DNA of 64,000 bases from Streptomyces olindensis (GTDB lineage Bacteria; Actinomycetota; Actinomycetes; Streptomycetales; Streptomycetaceae): NCBI GenBank assembly GCA_000696115.1, contig JJOH01000098.1, positions 186,001 to 250,000 of the forward strand, read 5' to 3'. Under the pieces are notes generated by a model. The model did not search any database. It was not told the origin of the DNA and saw only the letters and a program-made list of their open reading frames with translations. Made by a program: the position numbers and the translations under genes. Below, one piece after another: positions 51,089 to 58,302 of this stretch; within the stretch, counting starts at the first letter, position 1; each line of letters opens with the position of its first letter.

Positions 51089-51142
51089 CGGCAGCGCCCC
51101 GGTTCCGACGCCCCCTGAGCGGCCGGAACCGGGGCGCTGCCG
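51089..51142. terminator. Perfect 19-bp bidirectional terminator
   Basis: CGGCAGCGCCCCGGTTCCG (51089-51107) is exactly inverted at 51124-51142 around a 16-nt loop, between the convergent aldo/keto reductase and SDR genes. Confidence 0.92.
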
Positions 51143-51153
51143 TGTCCGCCCTC

Positions 51154-51855
51154 TCAGACCGGCTGTCCCACCGGCCGTACGACCACCGTGTTGACGTCGA
51201 CCCCGGCCGGCCGGCGCATCGCCCAGACGACCGAGTCGGCGATCTGACCGGGCGTGAGGAGATGGCCGGGCGGGAGGCTGCCGTAGGAGTCCCAGAAGGG
51301 GGTCTCCGTGCGGCCGGGCGCGACCAGGGTGACGCCCACGCCCCACTCGGTGACCTGCCGCCGGGTGTTCTCGGCGAGTCCGGTCACCGCCCACTTCGTG
51401 GCTCCGTAGAGGTTGCCGGGCCCGTGCACGAACCCGGCGACGCTCCCGACGAGCACGATCCGGCCGCGTGTCTCCTTCAGGGCGTCGATCGACGCCCTGA
51501 TGAGCAGGGCCGGGCCGAGGACGTTGGTCAGCACCATGTCGGTCCAGCCGGCCGGGTCGCCCTCCGCGACCGTGTCGTGGGTGGCGGAACCGGCGTTGGC
51601 GACGACCGTGTCCAGCCGGCCGAAGGCCTTGAGGGTGGCGTCGACCGCCGACCGGACGTCCTCGTACACGGCGGTGTCGCCGGTGATCGTCAACAGCCCG
51701 TCGGGCCGCCCCAGTTCCTCGGCGAAGGCGCGCAGCCGCTCCTCCCCCCGCCCCGTGACGGCGACCCGGTACCCGGCCTCCAGCAACCGCCGTGCGACGG
51801 CGGCACCGATGCCGCTGCCGCCGCCGGTGATGAGCGCGACCTGGGACTCGGACAT
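51154..51855 (-). CDS. Short-chain dehydrogenase/reductase
   Basis: This is a 233-aa classical SDR. NAD(P)-binding TGGGSGIGAAVARRL, NAG motif VVANAGSATHD, catalytic Ser in VLVGSVAGFVHG, and YGATKWAV as the YxxxK pair are all present. ATG 51855 follows GGGGGAAG; the frame to 51927 lacks support. Transcribed on the minus strand below the methyltransferase gene with an 82-bp gap; co-transcription is uncertain. Substrate unknown. Confidence 0.9.
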   Translation of the reverse strand: MSESQVALITGGGSGIGAAVARRLLEAGYRVAVTGRGEERLRAFAEELGRPDGLLTITGDTAVYEDVRSAVDATLKAFGRLDTVVANAGSATHDTVAEGDPAGWTDMVLTNVLGPALLIRASIDALKETRGRIVLVGSVAGFVHGPGNLYGATKWAVTGLAENTRRQVTEWGVGVTLVAPGRTETPFWDSYGSLPPGHLLTPGQIADSVVWAMRRPAGVDVNTVVVRPVGQPV

Positions 51856-51937
51856 GGCTTCCCCCTGTGTGTGCGGTCGGAACTGCGATGCCGGGGAGTC
51901 CATCAGTTGAAGCGCTCTCGAAGTCAAGGCCCCGGGG

Positions 51938-52879
51938 TCAGACCGGCCGGACCGCCGTGTGCACGGTGTGGGCCTCCAGGACGAACACGTCCGGACGGCG
52001 GTGCAGGCTCGCCGCGTCGTCGGGGTCGAGGAGGCGGTCCAGGGTCGCCAGATCCTCGGCGTCGAGGCCGTCCGTGATCCTCTCCCGCAGGTGCGACAGG
52101 GAGGCGATCACATAGGCGCGCGCCCGCTCCGAGGCGGGTGCGGGCAGGTCCAGGAGGAACGTGTGCGTCCTGGTGTGCTTCAGGCCCGCGGCGGCCAGCA
52201 GGGCCGGCCAGTCCTCCGTCACCGCGACATGGCCCGGCAGGCCGGTGCGCATCTGCGTGAACCACTCCGCCTCCACCGCGTCGATGCGCGCCTGGAGGCC
52301 GGGCCGGCCGATGCCGATGTCACGCGGCAGGAACCGCGGGGGCAGTCCGCCCTCCATCAGGGCCAGGGTGCCGCCGGGCGCGAGCCGTGCCGCGAAGGCG
52401 GCGAGCGCGGCCCGCTGGTCGCCGAGGTGGTGCAGGCTGCGGCTGGCCCAGAGCAGGTCTGCGGGGTAGTCCAATTCGTCGAGTACGTCCGGGAGTTCAC
52501 CGGTGATCGTGCTGAAGCGGTCGGCCACCCCCTGCCGCTCGGCGCGCGCTCTGGCCCGTTCCAGCAGCGGCTCGGACCCGTCCACCGCCACGATCCGCGC
52601 GCCGGGGAACGTCTCGGCGAACAGGCACGACACGACGCCCGGTCCGCTGCCCGCGTCGACGATCAGTCCCGGCTCGGTCACCTCCTGCGCCAGCCAGCCC
52701 AGGGCCCGCTCGTACAGGGACGAGAACAGTTCCGCCGAGGACTCCAGCATCGGGCCCATCTCGGCCCAGTCGATGTCCGTGTGGTCGTGGTGGTGGCCCT
52801 GCCCCTGCCTCTGACCGTGTCCGTGGTCGTGCCCATGGGCTTCGTGGTCGTGGTTCTGCTCGTGGTGGTCGTGCGCCAT
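51938..52879 (-). CDS. Class I SAM-dependent methyltransferase with a histidine-rich N-terminus
   Basis: This is a 313-aa methyltransferase. The SAM-binding motif I is LIVDAGSGPGVVSCLF, then IVAVDGSEPLLERA and DLLWASRSLHHLGDQ. Residues 3-33 hold 13 histidines among Asp, Gly and Gln (for example GHDHGHG and GHHHDH), an unusual tag-like metal-binding tail. The C-terminal helices (ARAYVIASLSHLRERI) resemble small-molecule methyltransferases. The tail may bind nickel, zinc or cobalt for storage, sensing or targeting. It precedes an SDR gene on the same strand. Confidence 0.83.
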   Translation of the reverse strand: MAHDHHEQNHDHEAHGHDHGHGQRQGQGHHHDHTDIDWAEMGPMLESSAELFSSLYERALGWLAQEVTEPGLIVDAGSGPGVVSCLFAETFPGARIVAVDGSEPLLERARARAERQGVADRFSTITGELPDVLDELDYPADLLWASRSLHHLGDQRAALAAFAARLAPGGTLALMEGGLPPRFLPRDIGIGRPGLQARIDAVEAEWFTQMRTGLPGHVAVTEDWPALLAAAGLKHTRTHTFLLDLPAPASERARAYVIASLSHLRERITDGLDAEDLATLDRLLDPDDAASLHRRPDVFVLEAHTVHTAVRPV

Positions 52880-52973
52880 GGTGGTCAGCCTCTCGCTCGG
52901 ATGCCGTCAGCCTGCGCCGACGCACCGCGAGAAGGCCACCGCTGTTGCCGCTCCCGCAAAAAGAGCGCGCCGA

Positions 52974-52999
52974 TCCGCCGGGGCCGAGGCCCCGGCGGA
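52974..52999 (-). terminator. Intrinsic terminator of the GH6 cellulase gene
   Basis: TCCGCCGGGGCC (52974-52985) pairs perfectly with GGCCCCGGCGGA (52988-52999) with a minimal loop. On the minus strand it is followed after about 11 nt by TTTTT, a good rho-independent layout and rare for this GC content. Confidence 0.85.
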
Positions 53000-53024
53000 C
53001 CCGTGGGGACGGGACGTCAGCCGG

Positions 53025-54743
53025 TCACGACAGCGGCGGGTACGCGTTCTGCATCAGCTGCCGGAACTGGGCGGAGAACCATTGCCCGGAGATCGGCGCG
53101 TCCGGCAGCGCACCGGACATGTTGTAGTTGTTGCGCGGGTTGCCCGTGTAGGTGGGGTCGCACATGCGGTCGAAGCCCTTGCCCTCGTTGTTCGGGATCT
53201 CCTTGCTCGCCCCGTCGGACTCGCCCGGCGGCTTCATCCACACGTAGGCGTCGATCCCGGGCGCCGGGTTGGCCTGCGGGCGCTCGCCGAGGCCGGCTCC
53301 GGCCTGGTTGCACCAGTTGCCGGGGTGGATGCGGCGGTCGTAACGTCCGCCGTCAACGTAGGTGTCGACGGAGGTCTGCGCGCCGGGCCCGGTGGGCCGG
53401 GCGGCGCCGCCCCAGCCGTTGCGGGAGGTGTCGATCAGCATGCCGATGCCGGACGGGAAGCCGATCGACACGAGCTGGTTGCGCATGGCCTGGGCGAAGG
53501 ACAGTTCGTCGACGTAGCGGTTCCAGTCGACCCACTTCGACTCGCGGACGGACTTGCCGGCCACGTTGTCGGTGATGGAGAAGTTGTTCTCCTTCAGGGC
53601 GCTGTAGTTCGCCGTGTTGGTGATGAAGCCGTGGACGTCGTTGACGGTCGCGCCCTCGGCGGTGGCCGCCTCCTTGAACACGGTCGCGGAGGCACCGAAG
53701 TTGTCGTCCCAGCCGATCCAGCCGTGGTGGCCGGCGTCGACGTAGTTGTAGACGTTCGGCACGTCGCCGAGCTTGTTCAGCGCGTAGCCGACGCCCTTGA
53801 CGTAGTTGCCGTTGGCCTTCATCACGTCGCACTGCGGGACGGCCGTCGGGCGGCTTCCGGTGTTGGTGACGAGGTTCGGCAGGGAGTCGATCTCGACCGT
53901 GGTGACGATCCGCAGTGAGGCGTACTTCGGGTCGGCGAGGATGGCCTTGATCGGGTCGATGTACTCGGTCTTGTAGCGGCCGATCTCGTCGGCCTTCAGC
54001 TCGCCGTTGGAGGCGAGGGCGGAGCAGTCCCGGCCGGGCAGGTTGTAGATGACGAGCTGGACGACGAGTTCGCCGGAGCCCTTCTGGCGCAGCGCCTCGT
54101 CGAGGTGGGCGCGCAGGCCCATCTTGCCGCCGGCCCCGTTGATCGCCGCCGTGCGGTCCAGCCAGACACCGGTCGGCTGGTTGGCGACGCGGCTGCCGCC
54201 GGGCTCGGCGGCGGCGTTCGCGGACCACTCCGGGTTCACGTAGACCTTGGCGCCGCTGTAGGGGTTGTCGACCCGGTTGGCGGGGCCGCCGGGGCCCGGC
54301 GGATCCGTCGGGCCGGTGCTGCCGTCGTCGACGTTGCAGGTGACGCCGTCGAGGGTGAAGGTGGCCGGGATCGCGTTGCTGCCGCTGTAGCTGCCCTGGA
54401 AGCCGAAGCTGACCGAAGCGCCGGTGGCGAGCTGGGCGTTGTAGTTCTCGTTGGCCGCGGTGACGTCGGTGCCGCTCTGGCTGATCCTGGCGTTCCAGCC
54501 GCTGGTGACCTTCTGGTTGCCGGCGTAGGACCACTTCAGCGACCAGGAGGACTTGGCGGCGCTGTTGTTGGTGAGGGTCACGGCGGCGGTGAAGCCGGTG
54601 CTCCACTGGTTCTGGATCTTGTAGTCGACGGTGCAGGGGACGGCGGCCGTGCCCGCGCCGCCCGGGTCGGCGGCGAACGCCGTGCCGGTGGCGCCGGCGA
54701 CCAGGGCCATGGCGGCCAGTAACGCTGTTCTCGTACGGCTCAT
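53025..54743 (-). CDS. Secreted GH6 cellobiohydrolase with N-terminal CBM2
   Basis: This is a 572-aa exocellulase. The signal peptide ends near residue 25 (TAFA-ADPG). CBM2 occupies about 35-137 (CTVDYKIQNQWSTGF to TFTLDGVTC), then a Pro/Gly/Thr linker and the GH6 domain (about 155-572). Catalytic-region motifs: LPGRDCSALASNGE with the acid Asp, VTTVEIDSLPNLV, YVDAGHHGWIGWDDN and YVWMKPPGESDG. The size and long loops fit an exo-acting Cel6B-type enzyme releasing cellobiose. ATG 54743 has AAGGG upstream. Divergent from GH48; the two probably act together on crystalline cellulose. A CebR-like box sits in its promoter. Confidence 0.92.
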   Translation of the reverse strand: MSRTRTALLAAMALVAGATGTAFAADPGGAGTAAVPCTVDYKIQNQWSTGFTAAVTLTNNSAAKSSWSLKWSYAGNQKVTSGWNARISQSGTDVTAANENYNAQLATGASVSFGFQGSYSGSNAIPATFTLDGVTCNVDDGSTGPTDPPGPGGPANRVDNPYSGAKVYVNPEWSANAAAEPGGSRVANQPTGVWLDRTAAINGAGGKMGLRAHLDEALRQKGSGELVVQLVIYNLPGRDCSALASNGELKADEIGRYKTEYIDPIKAILADPKYASLRIVTTVEIDSLPNLVTNTGSRPTAVPQCDVMKANGNYVKGVGYALNKLGDVPNVYNYVDAGHHGWIGWDDNFGASATVFKEAATAEGATVNDVHGFITNTANYSALKENNFSITDNVAGKSVRESKWVDWNRYVDELSFAQAMRNQLVSIGFPSGIGMLIDTSRNGWGGAARPTGPGAQTSVDTYVDGGRYDRRIHPGNWCNQAGAGLGERPQANPAPGIDAYVWMKPPGESDGASKEIPNNEGKGFDRMCDPTYTGNPRNNYNMSGALPDAPISGQWFSAQFRQLMQNAYPPLS

Positions 54744-54940
54744 GAGTGCGGGTTTCCCTTTCGGTGGTGGGGGTGTCAGCCGTTCAGGGCGCGCTCCGAC
54801 AAGGACATGAGGAACCCGGCACCGGCACTCGCGCAGCCGGGGACGACCGCGAGGGCGGCGGCTCAAAGTACTGAACGCGAGGGGTGTCGCATGAGCGACT
54901 CCTGGCAGGCCGGGCCCGTCGTGACGGACGCGCCGACTGA

Positions 54941-54954
54941 TGGAATCGCTCCCA
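54941..54954 (-). promoter_or_regulatory. CebR-like operator in the GH6 promoter
   Basis: TGGAATCGCTCCCA matches the CebR consensus TGGGAGCGCTCCCA at 12 of 14 positions. On the minus strand a perfect -35 TTGACA (54964-54959) precedes it, so the box lies in the -35/-10 spacer; the -10 itself is poor. Confidence 0.75.
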
Positions 54955-55055
54955 CTGGTGTCAAGGAAGGTAGCGCCAAGTGTCGGCAAAGAACAGGGGA
55001 GTCACTGACTTTCGCTCACCACACGGCGTCGAATCTTTTCGACTCTTCAAGGACC

Positions 55056-55084
55056 TTGACCGATACCACACCCGTCCTCACTAT
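55056..55084 (+). promoter_or_regulatory. Promoter of the GH48 gene
   Basis: TTGACC (55056-55061) and CACTAT (55079-55084) are separated by 17 bp. The -10 runs directly into the CebR box, so a bound repressor would block initiation. The rest of the 401-bp GH6/GH48 spacer shows nothing further. Confidence 0.65.
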
Positions 55085-55097
55085 GGGAGCGCTCCCA
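55084..55097. promoter_or_regulatory. Perfect CebR operator upstream of the GH48 gene
   Basis: TGGGAGCGCTCCCA is the exact 14-bp palindrome bound by the LacI-type repressor CebR in Streptomyces, released by cellobiose or cellotriose. It lies 47 bp before the GH48 start. Confidence 0.9.
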
Positions 55098-55144
55098 CTG
55101 GTTCAAGCCTTGACTTCTCCGAGCCGCAAGGAGGAACCAGCACC

Positions 55145-58063
55145 ATGCATCCCCCACCCCGGAGACGCGGAGCCGTGCGGCGCCTGTGGACCGCCGCGCT
55201 CGCAGCTCTCGCGCTTCCGTTGACGATGCTCTCCTCAGGGACCACTCCCGCGCAGGCGGCGGCACTCCAGTGCAGTGTCGACTACAAGACGAACGACTGG
55301 GGTTCAGGTTTCACGGTGGACCTGACCCTCACCAACCGCGGCACGGACGTCATCGACGGCTGGACGCTGACCTACGCCTACTCCGGCAACCAGAGGCTGG
55401 GCAACGGCTGGAACGGCACCTGGTCGCAGTCCGGCCAGAACATCACCGTGAAGAACGCCGCGCACAACGCCCGGGTCGCCGCGGGCGCCGCCGTCTCCAC
55501 CGGCGCCCAGTTCTCCTACAGCGGCAGCAACGCCGCGCCGACGTCCTTCGCGGTCAACGGCACTCCCTGCACCGGCGCGCACCAGCCGCCGATCGCCGTG
55601 CTGACCAGCCCGGCCGCCGGCGCCGTCTACACCCAGGGCGAGGCGGTCCCGCTGGCGGCCACCGCGGCCGCCGCGGACAACGCCACGATCAGCAAGGTCG
55701 AGTTCTACGACGACACCACGCTGCTCGGCACGGACACCAGCGCGCCCTACGCGCTCTCGGTCTCCAACTTGACCGTGGGCAGCCATTCCCTGGTGGCGAA
55801 GGCGTACGACAGCATGGGCGCCTCCGCGAACTCCACCCCGGTCGGCATCACGGTCTCCTCCGGCCCCACCGTCGTGGCCTCGCCGCTTCAACTGGGCGTG
55901 CAGTCGGGCAAGTCGGGCACCTACGAGGTGAAGCTGTCGAAGCAGCCCGCGTCCAACGTGACGGTGACGTCGGCCCGCGCGAGCGGCAACGCCAACCTGT
56001 CGGTCACGGCGGGCGCCTCGCTCACCTTCACCCCGCAGAACTGGAACACCGCGCAGAAGGTGACCGTCACCGCCGCCTCCACCGGCACCGGTTCGGCCGT
56101 CTTCGAGTCGACGGCCGCGGGTCACTCCAAGGCCGCGGTCACCGTGACGCAGCTGGCGGCGGCCAAGGCGTACGACGCCCGCTTCCTGGAGCTCTACGGG
56201 AAGATCACCAACCCGGCGAACGGCTACTTCTCCCCCGAGGGCATCCCGTACCACTCGGTCGAGACGCTGATCGTCGAGGCGCCGGACCACGGCCACGAGA
56301 CCACGTCGGAGGCGTACAGCTACCTCCTGTGGCTCCAGGCCATGTACGGCAAGGTGACGGGCGACTGGTCGAAGTTCAACGGCGCGTGGGAACTCATGGA
56401 GAAGTACATGATCCCCACCAAGGCCGACCAGCCGACCAACTCCTTCTACAACCCGTCCAAGCCGGCGACCTACGCGCCCGAGCTGGACACGCCGAACGAG
56501 TACCCGGCCAAGCTCGACTCCGGAGTCTCGGTCGGCCAGGACCCGATCGCGGCCGAGCTGAAGAGCGCGTACGGCACGGACGACGTCTACGGCATGCACT
56601 GGCTCCAGGACGTCGACAACGTGTACGGCTACGGCAACGCGCCCGGCAAGTGCGAGGCGGGCCCGACCGACACCGGCCCGTCGTACATCAACACCTTCCA
56701 GCGCGGCGCGCAGGAGTCGGTGTGGGAGACGGTGCCGCAGCCGACCTGTGACGCCTTCAAGTACGGCGGCAAGAACGGCTACCTGGACCTGTTCACCGGT
56801 GACGCCTCCTACGCCAAGCAGTGGAAGTTCACCAACGCGCCGGACGCCGACGCGCGGGCGGTGCAGGCGGCCTACTGGGCGGACCTGTGGGCGAAGGAGC
56901 AGGGCAAGGGCGGGCAGGTCTCCGCGACGGTCGCCAAGGCGGCCAAGATGGGCGACTACCTGCGCTACTCGATGTTCGACAAGTACTTCAAGAAGGTCGG
57001 CAACTGCGTCGGTCCCTCGACCTGCCCGGCGGGCACCGGCAAGGACGCCTCGTTCTACCTGATGTCCTGGTACTACGCCTGGGGCGGCGCCACCGACACC
57101 AACGCCGGCTGGGCCTGGCGCATCGGCTCCAGCCACGCCCACGGCGGCTACCAGAACCCGCTGGCCGCGTACGCGCTGGCCAACTACGCCCCGCTGAAGC
57201 CGAAGTCGGCGACGGGCGCGGCGGACTGGGCCAAGTCGATGGACCGGCAGCTGGAGTTCTACCGCTGGCTGCAGTCGAACGAGGGTGCCATCGCGGGCGG
57301 CGCGACCAACAGCTGGGCGGGCCGGTACGCGACCCCGCCTTCGGGCAAGTCGACGTTCTACGGCATGTACTACGACGAGAAGCCCGTGTACCACGACCCG
57401 CCGTCCAACCAGTGGTTCGGCTTCCAGGCGTGGTCCATGGAGCGGGTCGCCGAGCTGTACCAGCAGACGGGGAACGCGCAGGCCAAGGCGGTCCTGGACA
57501 AGTGGGTCGACTGGGCGCTGTCCAAGACCACGTTCAACCCGGACGGCACGTTCCGCATCCCGTCGACGCTGCAGTGGTCGGGCCAGCCCGACACCTGGAA
57601 CGCGTCGAACCCCGGCTCCAACAGCGGGCTGCACGTCACCGTCGCCGACTACACCAACGATGTCGGTGTGGCGGCCGCGTACGCCAAGACACTGACGTAC
57701 TACGCGGACCGCTCCGGTGACACGGAGGCCGCGGCGGCGGCGAAGAAGCTGCTGGACGGGATGTGGGCGAACCACCAGACCGATCTCGGCATCGCCGTTC
57801 CGGAGAACCGGGCCGACTACAACCGGTTCGACGACCCGGTGTACATCCCGAATGGGTGGACGGGCACGATGCCGAACGGTGACGCGATCAACTCGTCGTC
57901 GACGTTCGACTCGATCCGGTCCTTCTACGAGGACGATCCCGCGTGGTCGAAGATCGAGAGTTATCTCGCGGGTGGGGCCGTCCCGTCGTTCACGTACCAC
58001 CGGTTCTGGGCCCAGGCGGACATCGCACTGGCCATGGGCTCGTACGCGGAGCTTCTCGAATAG
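55145..58063 (+). CDS. Secreted GH48 reducing-end cellobiohydrolase with CBM2 and two Ig-like domains
   Basis: This is a 972-aa cellulase. The signal peptide ends near residue 39 (PAQAA). CBM2 spans about 40-137 (CSVDYKTNDWGSGF to VNGTPC), one Ig-like domain about 140-240 (VEFYDDTTLLGTDTSAPY), a second about 245-335, and GH48 about 340-972. The catalytic acid region is IVEAPDHGHETTSEAYSY with the Glu near residue 385-389. Also present: GTDDVYGMHWLQDVDNVYG and WFGFQAWSMERVAELYQQTG. It attacks cellulose chains from the reducing end, complementing the divergent GH6. AAGGAGG precedes ATG 55145. A CebR box controls it. Confidence 0.95.
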   Translation: MHPPPRRRGAVRRLWTAALAALALPLTMLSSGTTPAQAAALQCSVDYKTNDWGSGFTVDLTLTNRGTDVIDGWTLTYAYSGNQRLGNGWNGTWSQSGQNITVKNAAHNARVAAGAAVSTGAQFSYSGSNAAPTSFAVNGTPCTGAHQPPIAVLTSPAAGAVYTQGEAVPLAATAAAADNATISKVEFYDDTTLLGTDTSAPYALSVSNLTVGSHSLVAKAYDSMGASANSTPVGITVSSGPTVVASPLQLGVQSGKSGTYEVKLSKQPASNVTVTSARASGNANLSVTAGASLTFTPQNWNTAQKVTVTAASTGTGSAVFESTAAGHSKAAVTVTQLAAAKAYDARFLELYGKITNPANGYFSPEGIPYHSVETLIVEAPDHGHETTSEAYSYLLWLQAMYGKVTGDWSKFNGAWELMEKYMIPTKADQPTNSFYNPSKPATYAPELDTPNEYPAKLDSGVSVGQDPIAAELKSAYGTDDVYGMHWLQDVDNVYGYGNAPGKCEAGPTDTGPSYINTFQRGAQESVWETVPQPTCDAFKYGGKNGYLDLFTGDASYAKQWKFTNAPDADARAVQAAYWADLWAKEQGKGGQVSATVAKAAKMGDYLRYSMFDKYFKKVGNCVGPSTCPAGTGKDASFYLMSWYYAWGGATDTNAGWAWRIGSSHAHGGYQNPLAAYALANYAPLKPKSATGAADWAKSMDRQLEFYRWLQSNEGAIAGGATNSWAGRYATPPSGKSTFYGMYYDEKPVYHDPPSNQWFGFQAWSMERVAELYQQTGNAQAKAVLDKWVDWALSKTTFNPDGTFRIPSTLQWSGQPDTWNASNPGSNSGLHVTVADYTNDVGVAAAYAKTLTYYADRSGDTEAAAAAKKLLDGMWANHQTDLGIAVPENRADYNRFDDPVYIPNGWTGTMPNGDAINSSSTFDSIRSFYEDDPAWSKIESYLAGGAVPSFTYHRFWAQADIALAMGSYAELLE

Positions 58064-58082
58064 CCCCCGCCGGGCGCTCCAC

Positions 58083-58169
58083 GGGGGGCGCGGGATTTCG
58101 GCTGCGGGTCCGTTGTGGCTGGTCGCGCACACGCGGCGGAGCCGCACATCGATGCAGCCCCGCGCCCCT
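58083..58169. repeat. Common Streptomyces intergenic hairpin repeat
   Basis: The stretch contains GGGGCGCGGG near the left end, the internal words GTTGTGGCTGGTCGCGC and GCGGCGGAGCCGCACATCG, and CCCCGCGCCCC at the right end. This word order matches an intergenic element found many times in Streptomyces genomes, as I recall. Ends pair as a GC stem. It sits right behind GH48 and probably ends its transcript. Confidence 0.75.
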
Positions 58170-58230
58170 GAAAGCAAGAGGTGCGTCCGAAGCTCGGCGT
58201 ACATGGCCCCGCACCTGACGCGGGGCCACG

Positions 58231-58265
58231 GCCGGGCGGCTCCACCCGCACTGGGGCCGCCCGGC
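58231..58265. terminator. Second hairpin before the GH74 gene
   Basis: GCCGGGCGGC (58231-58240) is perfectly inverted at 58256-58265. It lies 38 bp upstream of GH74. No CebR box is found in this 239-bp spacer, so GH74 may depend on GH48 read-through or its own unknown promoter. Confidence 0.5.
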
Positions 58266-58302
58266 TCTCGCACGTTCCCCCTCCCACGGAAGGAACCCCA
58301 CC

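Noticed and set aside
58064..58302. CebR box for the GH74 gene
   Set aside because: The spacer has GC-rich hairpins and a common repeat but no sequence close to TGGGAGCGCTCCCA.
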